Shown piece after piece: positions 1-7,982 of a stretch of DNA of 64,000 nucleotides. The stretch is from NCBI GenBank assembly GCA_030424715.1, contig JAUHWH010000005.1, forward strand, positions 62,001-126,000. Reading direction: 5' to 3'. The position numbers and the translations under genes were made by a program. The notes beneath the pieces are model-generated. The model was given only the letters and a program-made list of their open reading frames with translations, did not search any database and was not told where the DNA came from. Origin of the DNA: Bdellovibrionia bacterium. GTDB lineage: Bacteria > Bdellovibrionota > Bdellovibrionia > Bdellovibrionales > JAGQZY01. The first letter of the stretch is position 1. Each line of letters begins with the position of its first letter.

Positions 1-465
1 GCTCGCCTACCCACGACCAATGTGCGCCCGTTTTCATTTATTGGCCCTTTCCAAAAGTTAACAAGTCCTTGGGCAGCAACCAACTTTATCATGGACTCAC
101 TTCAGGACCGCCCGATTCGTATTTTGGGAGACGGCACCACTCTTCGCTCTTTTATGTACGGTAGTGATGCGGCGGTATGGCTTCTCCATATGTTGAGCCG
201 AGGAACCTCGGGAGACATCTTCAACCTGGGCAGCTCAGAGTCTATCGACCTCAAATCATTAGCCCGAAAAATTTCTGAGCAGTTTTCCAACCCTCAGCCT
301 GTTATTCTAAGTGCTGGAGGACCGGAAGCACAAAAAAGATCGGTGTTGGTCCCATCTACAAAAAAGGCAGAAACTCAATTGGGATTATCCCTTAGAATCC
401 CGTTTGACGACGCTGTGAATATGACCGTTAAGTGGTTCAAGAGCCAGCATGGTGGGACCTTGTGA
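1..465 (+). CDS. NAD-dependent epimerase/dehydratase, C-terminal part (cut by window edge)
   Basis: The reading frame is open from base 1, so the gene begins outside the window and only the last 154 codons are seen. The segment matches the C-terminal substrate-binding half of extended short-chain dehydrogenases that act on nucleotide sugars: a conserved R-x-F-x-F-x-G-P-F stretch near residues 9-17, then G-D-G-T-x-x-R-S-F-M-Y with a following S-D-A, and N-L-G-S. It is clearly related to the complete enzyme at 2992-4074, which has the same elements in the same order and the same final G-T-L, so the two are paralogues in one operon. The stop codon overlaps the GTG of the next gene. The NAD-binding and catalytic Y-x-x-x-K parts lie upstream and cannot be checked, so substrate and reaction are unknown; a sugar-nucleotide epimerase, dehydratase or reductase is most likely. 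Confidence 0.85.
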   Translation, partial: ARLPTTNVRPFSFIGPFQKLTSPWAATNFIMDSLQDRPIRILGDGTTLRSFMYGSDAAVWLLHMLSRGTSGDIFNLGSSESIDLKSLARKISEQFSNPQPVILSAGGPEAQKRSVLVPSTKKAETQLGLSLRIPFDDAVNMTVKWFKSQHGGTL

Positions 466-1193
466 GTTACCAATCAATCACCAATAAGCGAAACAAAAAG
501 AAGCAGGTGCTTGGAACCTGGATCACCCTACCCAGTGCCGAAATGTGTGAGGTCCTTGGTCGCAGCGGACTCGACTTTGCTATTTTAGACCTGGAGCATG
601 GGACGTTTGACCTACCGACACTGGGACATTGTATTCGTGCCCTACAATTGACCAACACTTCGCCCATCGTTCGCATACCCGAGATTTCGGGCACCATCGT
701 GCAAAATGTATTGGATCTCGGAGTGGACGGGCTCATTGTCCCACAGGTGCACGGTAACGAAAGTGTCAATGACATCGCAAGGCTGATGAACTACCCACCC
801 CAGGGCGTTCGAGGTTTTAACCCCTTCATCCGCGGTGAACTTTATGGTCCTGACAGAGAAAGAGAAAAACCTTTTCTCTCCGTTATTGTTGAAAACAAGC
901 AGGCCTTTGAAGACCTCGAAGCCATTGCCGCGAATCCGGCTGTCGACATGGTGTACCTTGGTGTTTACGACATGTCCGTACACCTTGGTTGCCCCGGCGA
1001 AGTGGACAATCCCCTTGTAAAAGACTTTGTGAACAACAGTATAAAGGCACTCAAGGCCCAAGGAAAAGCGACGGGATTGATGGTAAAAAATGCCAGTGAA
1101 TATGCTCATTGGAAGTCTGAGGGCATCGAGTTTCTTGTCTATGCCACCGACACATTACTCCTATCGACAGAGCTTAAGGCCCTGCAGAATTAA
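462..1193 (+). CDS. HpcH/HpaI family class II aldolase
   Basis: This is a 243-residue protein of the metal-dependent pyruvate aldolase family (HpaI, GarL, YfaU), which splits or joins pyruvate and an aldehyde. Family residues are at the expected spacing: E-H-G with H46 (proposed catalytic base), R71 in V-R-I-P, metal ligands E144 and D170 (26 apart, as in HpaI), and the Y-L-G-V-Y-D-M-S segment. I chose the GTG at 462 because it overlaps the upstream stop as GTGA, which suggests translational coupling; a GTG at 432 in the same frame would add ten residues. It sits between two sugar-nucleotide SDR genes and a TPP enzyme, so its product probably feeds synthesis of an unusual surface sugar or keto-acid rather than aromatic catabolism. 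The actual aldehyde is not predictable. Confidence 0.88.
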   Translation: MSYQSITNKRNKKKQVLGTWITLPSAEMCEVLGRSGLDFAILDLEHGTFDLPTLGHCIRALQLTNTSPIVRIPEISGTIVQNVLDLGVDGLIVPQVHGNESVNDIARLMNYPPQGVRGFNPFIRGELYGPDREREKPFLSVIVENKQAFEDLEAIAANPAVDMVYLGVYDMSVHLGCPGEVDNPLVKDFVNNSIKALKAQGKATGLMVKNASEYAHWKSEGIEFLVYATDTLLLSTELKALQN

Positions 1194-1208
1194 AAGGACT
1201 CGTTTATT

Positions 1209-3002
1209 ATGAGAGTATCTGACTATATCGTTCGCCATTTAGAATCTTTGGGTATTGATGCCGCATTCATGTTAGCCGGTGGCGGCATGATGCATTTGAT
1301 TGATGCTCTCGGCCGCTCTGAAAAAATAAAGTACTACTGCAATCATCATGAACAAGCTGGAACCATGGCGGCCGATGCCTACGCTCGTGTCTCTGGCAAG
1401 CCCGGCTTGTCTTATGCCACAAGCGGGCCCGGTGGTACCAACACCATCACCGGTATTGTTGGAAGCTATCAGGACTCCACCCCAATGATTGTGATTACTG
1501 GGCAATCAAAAGTCAGCCAGACGATTCGTGGTCGTCACAAAGAAGGCCTGCGCCAGTTCGGGGTTTTTGAAGTCGATATCGTCCCAGTGGTGGAGTCGAT
1601 CACTAAATACTCCGCATTTGTAGAGACCCCAGAGAGCATCCGATACCATCTTGAAAAAGCCTGTTACCTGGCGCAAGAAGGGCGCCCCGGCCCGGTGCTG
1701 CTCGATATTCCGTTGAACGTGCAAGGTGCCCAAGTGGACCCAGAAAAACTTGAGGGGTTTTCAGACTTTACTCCCCCCCCCAATCCCGATGAAAAGGACC
1801 TCGATGAGCTTCTCGCGCTGTTGAGTGCCGCGAAACGCCCCCTTGTCGTTGCTGGAAACGGAGTGCGAGTTTCAGGACAACATGAAGCCTTTTGTCGTTT
1901 TATCGAAAAACTGAACCTGCCAGTGGTAACAACACCTCTCGCCGTTGACCTGCTCACCCACGATTCCTCCAACTACATTGGCCATCCCGGGGTCAAAGGG
2001 GACCGTGCCGGGAACATTGCCATGCAGTCGGCCGATCTTTTGATTTGTCTGGGCGCCAGTCTCCACGTCAGCACAACCGGATACGAATTTGATCTATTTG
2101 CTCCCAATGCCAAAAAAATTATGGTTGATCCAGACCCCTTTGTTTTAGACAGAGAAGAAGTGGGTGTGAATTTAAAGATTCAAAGTCGTTTACAAGAATT
2201 TTTCAAATCCATCGAGCCGAAGTTAGCCAGCATCAATACTGAGAATGGCTCTTGGATGAAACACTGCCACAAATTGAAAGCAGAACTGAGCGTGTACAAT
2301 GAAGTCCATGATTACGCCGGAGACGAGATCAACTACTACGACCTTGTGAAAGCTTTGTCGGATCAATCGAAAGGCGATGAGATCGTGGTTGCCGATGCCG
2401 GAAGCGCCTTTTATGTGGTGGGCCAGGCTTTTCAAGTCAAAGGGAACCAACGGGTGGTGAACTCCGGATCTCTAGGTGCCATGGGCTTCGCTGTCCCTGC
2501 CACAACCGGGGCCTGTGCTGCTGAACCCCAAAAAACTGTGATTTGTGTGACCGGTGAAGGCTCATTGCAAACCAACGTTCATGAACTGGGAGTGATTGCC
2601 AAAAACAAACTCAACGCCAAACTTTTTGTGGTGAATAACAACGGCTATATTTCGATTCGTAACACCCAGAACTCATTTTTCGGTGGTTTTTTGGTGGGAA
2701 CGGACCCTGACTCAGGGGTTATCTTCCCAGATCTCGGAAAGCTCTCGGAGGCTTACGACATCCCCTATGTCTCGGTGAAAGATAAGGCCGATTTGCCTAC
2801 AGTGGTTGCCAGCGTTTTGGAGCGCTCCGGACCGGTCGTCTGCGAAGTCTTTGCTTGTGAGAATCAAAAAATTCTACCCACTGTTTCCAGTGTGAAACTC
2901 GAAGACGGAAGCATGAAGAGTCAACCACTGCAAAATATGGCTCCTTTTTTCTCGGCCGAGAAACTGCAGTCCTATATGGATCCGACTGTGGATGGAGAAT
3001 AA
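1209..3002 (+). CDS. Acetolactate-synthase-like thiamine diphosphate enzyme
   Basis: This 597-residue protein has the three-domain layout of acetohydroxyacid synthases: N-terminal pyrimidine-binding domain with catalytic glutamate E48 in H-H-E-Q-A, a central domain, and a C-terminal diphosphate-binding domain with G-E-G-S at about residues 452-455 followed by N-N-N-G-Y roughly 25 residues later. The opening (S-D-Y-I-V, G-G-G-M-M-H-L-I-D) is the variant I associate with TPP enzymes in polysaccharide loci rather than the biosynthetic IlvB. YerE, a flavin- and TPP-dependent enzyme, adds a two-carbon unit to a keto-sugar to make branched sugars; similar chemistry here is inference from context. 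The gene lies 15 bases after the aldolase and overlaps the next gene by 11 bases. Carboligase versus decarboxylase activity cannot be decided from sequence. Confidence 0.88.
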   Translation: MRVSDYIVRHLESLGIDAAFMLAGGGMMHLIDALGRSEKIKYYCNHHEQAGTMAADAYARVSGKPGLSYATSGPGGTNTITGIVGSYQDSTPMIVITGQSKVSQTIRGRHKEGLRQFGVFEVDIVPVVESITKYSAFVETPESIRYHLEKACYLAQEGRPGPVLLDIPLNVQGAQVDPEKLEGFSDFTPPPNPDEKDLDELLALLSAAKRPLVVAGNGVRVSGQHEAFCRFIEKLNLPVVTTPLAVDLLTHDSSNYIGHPGVKGDRAGNIAMQSADLLICLGASLHVSTTGYEFDLFAPNAKKIMVDPDPFVLDREEVGVNLKIQSRLQEFFKSIEPKLASINTENGSWMKHCHKLKAELSVYNEVHDYAGDEINYYDLVKALSDQSKGDEIVVADAGSAFYVVGQAFQVKGNQRVVNSGSLGAMGFAVPATTGACAAEPQKTVICVTGEGSLQTNVHELGVIAKNKLNAKLFVVNNNGYISIRNTQNSFFGGFLVGTDPDSGVIFPDLGKLSEAYDIPYVSVKDKADLPTVVASVLERSGPVVCEVFACENQKILPTVSSVKLEDGSMKSQPLQNMAPFFSAEKLQSYMDPTVDGE

Positions 3003-4074
3003 AAAAGTGACCGCCTACAAGCCTGGGGTTTTTGAAGAAGATCTACAATACATTTATGACAATGCAACCGCTGTGTTTTCTGCACTGAAGGGCCAGCGAC
3101 TGTTCATCACCGGTGGGACTGGCTTCTTTGGAAAGTGGCTCTTAGAAAGTCTGTTGTGGGCCAATAGCAATAAAGGCCTTAATATCGAGATCTGTGTTCT
3201 CACCCGCTCCATTGATAAGTTTTCTCAGGAGCATCCGCGCTTTGCCACTGCCCCATCGCTTTCTTTTATCGAGGGGGATATCCGAGACTTTTCTTTTCCA
3301 AATAGTCAATTCAGTCACATTATTCACGCTGCCACCGAGGCCAGTGTCTCCCTCAACCAAGAGCAACCCGAGGTCATGTTTGATGTCACAACCCAGGGCA
3401 CACGGCGGGTTCTGGAATTCGCCGAGCAGTGTGGCTGTCAGCGTTTTCTACTGACCAGTTCAGGCGCGGTGTATGGAAAACAGCCCGCCGCGATGACTCA
3501 CGTGAAGGAAGATCATAACGGCGCGCCGGATCCACTGAGCCCAACAAGCGCCTATGGCGAAGGCAAACGCGTGAGTGAATGGTTGTGTGCCACGAAAAAC
3601 CAAACCTCTGATTTGCAGGCGGTGGTCGCGCGCTGCTTTGCTTTTGTTGGTCCCTTTTTACCCCTCGATGGTGCTTTTGCCGTGGGTAATTTCATTAACG
3701 ATGGACTCAATGATGAAACCATCGTGGTTAAGGGTGATGGAACTCCCATGCGGTCTTATTTGTACTCGGCCGACCTGGTTGTCTGGCTGCTAACCTTGCT
3801 TGTAAAGGGCCAACCAGGAGAGGCCTACAATGTGGGATCCGATATAGATCTTTCCATTGCAGAACTGGCTGAAAGAACCAGCCAGGCTTTTGAAAACTGT
3901 GAATTTAAAGTTGTGAGCCAAGCGGAACCGGGAGCTCTCCCCCAACGCTATGTTCCTGACGTCAGTAAAGCAAAAAAGAATTTCGGCTTAACAGTAGGTA
4001 TTGATTTCGACGAGGCCCTAAAGCGCACCATTGCCTGGCACCAATCCTATCCGAGGAGAAGTGGAACGCTCTAG
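2992..4074 (+). CDS. NAD-dependent epimerase/dehydratase (extended SDR)
   Basis: A complete 360-residue extended short-chain dehydrogenase. The Rossmann dinucleotide motif G-G-T-G-F-F-G is at residues 41-47 after L-F-I-T; the catalytic Y-x-x-x-K is Y188 and K192 in S-A-Y-G-E-G-K-R, and a T-S-S-G-A-V-Y-G strand supplies the usual serine. The C-terminal half (G-D-G-T-P-M-R-S-Y-L-Y) is the sugar-nucleotide-binding type and closely resembles the truncated gene at the left edge. About 35 residues precede the Rossmann fold, longer than in GalE. The start overlaps the TPP-enzyme stop by 11 bases, so this is the last gene of the operon. It ends tail to tail with the kamA gene, both stops sharing CTAG. 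Product sugar unknown; reduction of a branched or deoxy keto-sugar would fit the neighbourhood. Confidence 0.9.
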   Translation: MENKKVTAYKPGVFEEDLQYIYDNATAVFSALKGQRLFITGGTGFFGKWLLESLLWANSNKGLNIEICVLTRSIDKFSQEHPRFATAPSLSFIEGDIRDFSFPNSQFSHIIHAATEASVSLNQEQPEVMFDVTTQGTRRVLEFAEQCGCQRFLLTSSGAVYGKQPAAMTHVKEDHNGAPDPLSPTSAYGEGKRVSEWLCATKNQTSDLQAVVARCFAFVGPFLPLDGAFAVGNFINDGLNDETIVVKGDGTPMRSYLYSADLVVWLLTLLVKGQPGEAYNVGSDIDLSIAELAERTSQAFENCEFKVVSQAEPGALPQRYVPDVSKAKKNFGLTVGIDFDEALKRTIAWHQSYPRRSGTL

Positions 4075-5252
4075 CGAAGCCACTCTTGTCGATAACGATC
4101 CTCTACGACAGGCTTTTGGGGTTGGCGTGGAGAGATGTAGTCGGCTTCAACGCCGTCCCACCCTTTGAATGACCATTTACTACCCGACCTCTGGGTGACG
4201 TAGTCCGGAACGAGTGCGGCCTTTCCACCCCCCTCTGGGATATCAACAATAAAACGAGGCATGGCAAGCCCAGAGGCATGTCCCCAGAGCTGTCGCTGAA
4301 TTTGTAGGGACTCTTCAATGGAGGTCCGCAGATGATCGGTGCCCATGGAAGGATCCGCCTGGAACATATAGTGCGGTTTCACCCGCAGGTATAACAGGCG
4401 CCGAGAGAGGGCGTAGATCAAGGCTGCATCGTTGTTGATCCCATTGAGCAACACCAGTTGGTTGAAAACGGGCACCCCGTTGTCGACTAATTTCTCCAGT
4501 GCCATGGCCGAATCGCGAGTGAGTTCATCGGGATGGTTAAAATGACTCATGAAGTAGACCGGCTTAAAGGATTTTAAAAGAGTCACAAGTTCGTCGTCGA
4601 TGCGAAACGGATTCACCGTGGGCATCCGTGAGCCTATCCGAATCAACTCTACATGATCGATATCATAAAAAGCCGACAACATTTTAGCCAGCTTGGAGTT
4701 ACCAATGGTTAAAGGGTCTCCCCCTGAAAAGATAATTTCTTTGATCTCAGGATGAGCTTTCACATAGTTCACCGCTTGCTCTATCTGAGGGTCTGTTGCC
4801 AGCACTTGATCGCTGGCTGTGAAATGTTTGCGAGTGCAATAACGGCAGTAGATTCCACAAAGATCAGTGGCCAAAAACAACGCGCGGTCGGTGTAGCGAT
4901 GGATCAAGCGCGATGTCGCTCGGTTGCTCGCCTTGTTCTCTCCGAGGGGGTCAAGCATCTGTTGAGCTCCAGAGTCGAGCTCTGCCTGTTGCGGTAGAAT
5001 CATTTTTCGTACGGCATTGGTGGTATCAGACGCACTGGACAGGCTGGCGTAGTAGGGCGTGGTTTGCACTCGAAACAGGTTTTCAAGTCCTGCGAACCCG
5101 AGCACTTCCGTATTCGAGAGCTTATAGTAACTGGAAAAATCGTCTTTTGTTTTAAGAGAGTGGCGCATCTGCCACCCCCAAGTTTGCCAATCGGTTGTGG
5201 ACACTCCTGGCCAAGGCTCGACGGTTCTAAAATCAAACACCGATTTTTTCAT
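4071..5252 (-). CDS. kamA: Lysine 2,3-aminomutase (radical SAM, PLP-dependent)
   Basis: This 393-residue protein fits KamA, which converts L-lysine to L-beta-lysine using S-adenosylmethionine, a 4Fe-4S cluster and PLP. The radical-SAM cluster cysteines are C132, C136 and C139 (C-x3-C-x2-C). S-G-G-D-P-L follows at about 176-181. From memory of the Clostridium enzyme, lysine-binding aspartates D293 and D330 and PLP lysine K337 correspond here to D300, D337 and K344, with identical spacing of 37 and 7 residues, and the G-G-G-K motif is intact. This favours a true lysine mutase over the shorter EpmB, which modifies elongation factor P, although no yodA/ablB acetyltransferase gene is adjacent. Monocistronic, convergent with the sugar cluster. 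Upstream 80 bases show no strong promoter. Confidence 0.9.
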   Translation of the reverse strand: MKKSVFDFRTVEPWPGVSTTDWQTWGWQMRHSLKTKDDFSSYYKLSNTEVLGFAGLENLFRVQTTPYYASLSSASDTTNAVRKMILPQQAELDSGAQQMLDPLGENKASNRATSRLIHRYTDRALFLATDLCGIYCRYCTRKHFTASDQVLATDPQIEQAVNYVKAHPEIKEIIFSGGDPLTIGNSKLAKMLSAFYDIDHVELIRIGSRMPTVNPFRIDDELVTLLKSFKPVYFMSHFNHPDELTRDSAMALEKLVDNGVPVFNQLVLLNGINNDAALIYALSRRLLYLRVKPHYMFQADPSMGTDHLRTSIEESLQIQRQLWGHASGLAMPRFIVDIPEGGGKAALVPDYVTQRSGSKWSFKGWDGVEADYISPRQPQKPVVEDRYRQEWLR

Positions 5253-5332
5253 ATTTTCTGTCTACCACCGAAGAAATCGGGCAACAAGAGTTGATCAGAT
5301 TATACTTTTAGAATCGTAGCAGTACCGTTCAA

Positions 5333-5764
5333 TTAGCTATCTTCGGCCAAAGAGCGGGCCTTTACTTTTGGTTGAATGACCTGACTGTCTTTACGATAAA
5401 ACAGATCTCCGTCAAAAGGGATCCAACTTTTCAACAAACCGGGCTCTACTTTCACCAGGGTGACTCGCATGAAACCTTTGGTGATCTGCAATTTATCTTT
5501 TTTAGAGTTGCGCCAACACAGTTGGATGTCTTCACCCTTAATTTTATCGGATCCCCAGCGAATCTCTGTGTTTTGGTCTTTTTTTAAAGCGATATTAAGG
5601 AACACAGGACGTTTCAAAGCGAGCAAAAAACTTTTGTCGTTCTGAACCTCGGTCCACTTTGAGACTCCCTCAAAAAAGAGGGCGAGATCCTGAATTTGGG
5701 GAACCAAACAAGACCAGGCGGAAATCGAAAACATTAGAGAGCCTAAAATCACTAACTGCCTCAT
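5333..5764 (-). CDS. Small secreted protein of unknown function
   Basis: A 143-residue protein I do not recognise. It starts with a short hydrophobic export signal (about residues 3-18, ending I-S-A-W-S-C). The cysteine is not preceded by a good lipobox, so cleavage by signal peptidase I is more likely than lipidation. The rest is rich in beta-prone and lysine residues with a single further cysteine, and the C-terminal 15 residues are polar and probably disordered. It is transcribed alone, downstream of a terminator that closes the porin-like gene, and faces the same way as kamA. Periplasmic location is inferred from the signal only. Confidence 0.65.
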   Translation of the reverse strand: MRQLVILGSLMFSISAWSCLVPQIQDLALFFEGVSKWTEVQNDKSFLLALKRPVFLNIALKKDQNTEIRWGSDKIKGEDIQLCWRNSKKDKLQITKGFMRVTLVKVEPGLLKSWIPFDGDLFYRKDSQVIQPKVKARSLAEDS

Positions 5765-5856
5765 CCTATTATTTTAGCATTCTTCGGGAACCAACAGGCT
5801 GTTCATGCCGTTTTGTTTGATAAATTGACAGGAACTGTCTCAGTTTGACTCAGAAA

Positions 5857-5889
5857 AACAAAAAACCCCGGAGATTTTCACCCCCGGGG
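5857..5889 (-). terminator. Rho-independent terminator after the outer-membrane protein gene
   Basis: Read on the minus strand, CCCCGG and CCGGGG form a GC-rich stem around a 12-base loop, followed by TTTTTTG and more T. It lies about 75 bases after the stop of the 5962-7401 gene, in the right orientation. Confidence 0.85.
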
Positions 5890-5961
5890 CCCCTGCTTCC
5901 GCCAATCGAAAATTCAAGATGCAATATCAAGATGCTAAATCAAAGATGGTTCTAGCTGATA

Positions 5962-7401
5962 TCAAAAGCTGATGGCGGCTTTGGTTTCGAATCCAAAAGC
6001 GTTACTGACTGAGAAATTATTTGTTCCCCCTTCGAACGCCGCACCTGGCATAAAAAGACCGGCGCGATTAATCCACTGAAAACCTTTAAAAGGTTCGTAT
6101 TTCATACTCAAGTCTACTTCAAACCCAACATTTGAGTCCACATTAGAATTTAAAAAAGGTTCTTTATCCAATTGTGCATAAGTCAGACGAGTTTCAAGGT
6201 CGTACTTCTGAGCCCATTTGTAGTGAACCGCTCCGGACACATACATCGTGTTACTAATGGCCTCAGTGTCAAAAGAAGAGGCGGCGTTGGGAACGCTAAC
6301 CGCCGTACCAGCAGCGGTGTTCCGCAGGTAGGCTGTTCTAAAGAAATCTCGAGAACCCGTCGGATGATTAAATAGAATAAAAGCTTTATCGTAGTTTTGG
6401 TCGAAAATATAACCTTCGAAAACCGCATCGGTAGAAGGATCATCACCACTGGCGAAACCAAAATCAAGATTGTAACCCCAGTTTGAGGCCTCGGGATGAT
6501 AGGTCAACTCAAGGACACCACCCATGGCATCATGAGAAACCTCCGCCCCATTTTTACTAAGCCCTGTGTTGCCACTCATAAAACCCACTTCAAAAGCGAC
6601 TTTCACGGCATCCACCCACTGCGAGACAAAGACGTTATAAGAATCCACTTCATAGTTATCAACAAGAGTGGAACCATTACCGATCGGCATCACTGGCGTG
6701 TCGTTGGAGTTGGCATTGCTGGTCGAACGTCGAGCCTGGTAGATAAAACCAACCTCTAATTCCGTTTCTGGGTTTGCATAGTCCACCTGTAAAATATAGT
6801 CATTCACATCGTCTTCTTGGTCTAATAGACCCTCGTAGGACTTAGCCAGAACGGGCATAATACTAAAATTACCCATGACCACTTTATAAGCAATGAGGTC
6901 TCTGTTCTCAAGCCAATGATCGAAGGCGCCGAATCCACCGTTAAAGGCGATCCCTAAACCGAAATGCATGGGTGCGCGCCCCACAGTCAAAACGCCAAAC
7001 TCATGAACCCAATTGGCATAAAGCTCGTTCACTCTTAACAGGTCCGAGCGTTGCTGATCCGAAGTGGTGTTGGCGTTGGTTGAGTTCGTACCAGCACCGG
7101 CAATAATTTCGTTGGCACCGTTCACACCCGATCCAAAAACCTGGCCAATTTGGTCGTTGGGGAAGTTTGAATTGTTCATGATATCAAACCGAGAGTGGAT
7201 GGTCAGACCATCGTAGGCCTGAAACTGAGGTCGTAAAGTCAGATGATGCAGAATATAGGCTTTATTAGTACCGGCGTCGCCCAGGCTGGGATTAAATATC
7301 TTCAGGGCCTCGAAACGATAGTTCCCCTCCCACTTGATATCTCCAGCCACCGCGTTGGCGCCCATCCAGAACATACAGATAACAGAAAGCAATGCCTTCA
7401 C
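5962..7401 (-). CDS. Beta-barrel outer-membrane protein, porin-like
   Basis: A 479-residue exported protein. Residues 1-20 are a signal peptide ending A-V-A-G, and the mature part is a succession of alternating hydrophobic/polar strands separated by N-, G- and D-rich loops. It ends in F (A-A-I-S-F), the C-terminal aromatic that the BAM machinery recognises. Size and strand content suggest a 16-stranded or larger barrel of the general porin/alginate-porin type, but I cannot place it in a named family. The start is GTG with AGGAGG seven bases upstream. It may follow the DUF507 pair (9 bases downstream of it) in the same transcript, and ends at the terminator at 5857-5889. The transported substrate is unknown. 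Confidence 0.8.
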   Translation of the reverse strand: MKALLSVICMFWMGANAVAGDIKWEGNYRFEALKIFNPSLGDAGTNKAYILHHLTLRPQFQAYDGLTIHSRFDIMNNSNFPNDQIGQVFGSGVNGANEIIAGAGTNSTNANTTSDQQRSDLLRVNELYANWVHEFGVLTVGRAPMHFGLGIAFNGGFGAFDHWLENRDLIAYKVVMGNFSIMPVLAKSYEGLLDQEDDVNDYILQVDYANPETELEVGFIYQARRSTSNANSNDTPVMPIGNGSTLVDNYEVDSYNVFVSQWVDAVKVAFEVGFMSGNTGLSKNGAEVSHDAMGGVLELTYHPEASNWGYNLDFGFASGDDPSTDAVFEGYIFDQNYDKAFILFNHPTGSRDFFRTAYLRNTAAGTAVSVPNAASSFDTEAISNTMYVSGAVHYKWAQKYDLETRLTYAQLDKEPFLNSNVDSNVGFEVDLSMKYEPFKGFQWINRAGLFMPGAAFEGGTNNFSVSNAFGFETKAAISF

Positions 7402-7410
7402 GAGAACCTC

Positions 7411-7692
7411 CTACTTGTGTCCGCGACGGGACATTTCTTCTTTATAATATTTGTTGTACATGACCTTCCACTCGGCGCTGCCTTCGGGAACATCTCTTTT
7501 CAGCTTACTTAATTTTTGACGGACCTCGTTGTCGATATCTCCTTGGTCTTTGACCCAGGATTCGATCAAGCGTTTGGCTTCACGGATCACTGTCTCTTCA
7601 GCATCTTCGTCAAAATCGATGATCTCATCGCCCCACAGGCCATCCACCAACAAGTGGGCAAACAGTTTTTGTCGATCTTCACTTAAAATCAT
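7411..7692 (-). CDS. DUF507 family protein (second of a pair)
   Basis: A 93-residue soluble alpha-helical protein of the DUF507 family: opening M-I-L-S-E-D-R, W-G-D-E-I-I-D-F near residues 20-27, and a helical C-terminal half ending in charged residues (S-R-R-G-H-K). No catalytic motif is visible and no function is established for the family. Its ATG overlaps the stop of the preceding DUF507 gene (ATGA), so the two are translationally coupled and probably form a heteromer. The pair points away from the penicillin-binding-protein gene at 7983. Confidence 0.85.
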   Translation of the reverse strand: MILSEDRQKLFAHLLVDGLWGDEIIDFDEDAEETVIREAKRLIESWVKDQGDIDNEVRQKLSKLKRDVPEGSAEWKVMYNKYYKEEMSRRGHK

Positions 7693-7967
7693 AAAATGAT
7701 CCCTCGCTCTTCGGCCACTTTCTTCTTGAGCATCTTAAACATACGATGACGCTCAAACTGATCGGTCTGCTGCTTTTCGATATCGTCAAGCATACGCATG
7801 ATTTCTTGTTCAAGAACCGCCTCTCGCTCGTAATCGGCATTTATGATTTCTTTACCGCGGTTGAGGACAGCCTCTTTGGTTTTATTAAAGGTCACCAGTT
7901 TCTTTTTTTCGAGCTCGAGGAGAACTCTTCGAACCAGGCTCTCTATATGGTTTTGGGTCATCTTCAT
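7689..7967 (-). CDS. DUF507 family protein (first of a pair)
   Basis: A 92-residue helical, charged protein, the paralogous partner of the following DUF507 gene. It opens with M-x-M-T-Q-N-H-I-E-S-L and continues as heptad-like helices rich in K and E, without membrane segments or cysteines. Only 15 bases separate its start from the start of the divergent PBP gene, so the promoters of the two transcripts must overlap the opposite coding regions. Function unknown; tandem DUF507 genes are known from several delta-proteobacterial and Bdellovibrio-type genomes. Confidence 0.82.
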   Translation of the reverse strand: MKMTQNHIESLVRRVLLELEKKKLVTFNKTKEAVLNRGKEIINADYEREAVLEQEIMRMLDDIEKQQTDQFERHRMFKMLKKKVAEERGIIL

Positions 7968-7982
7968 AGGCTTTGACTAAAC

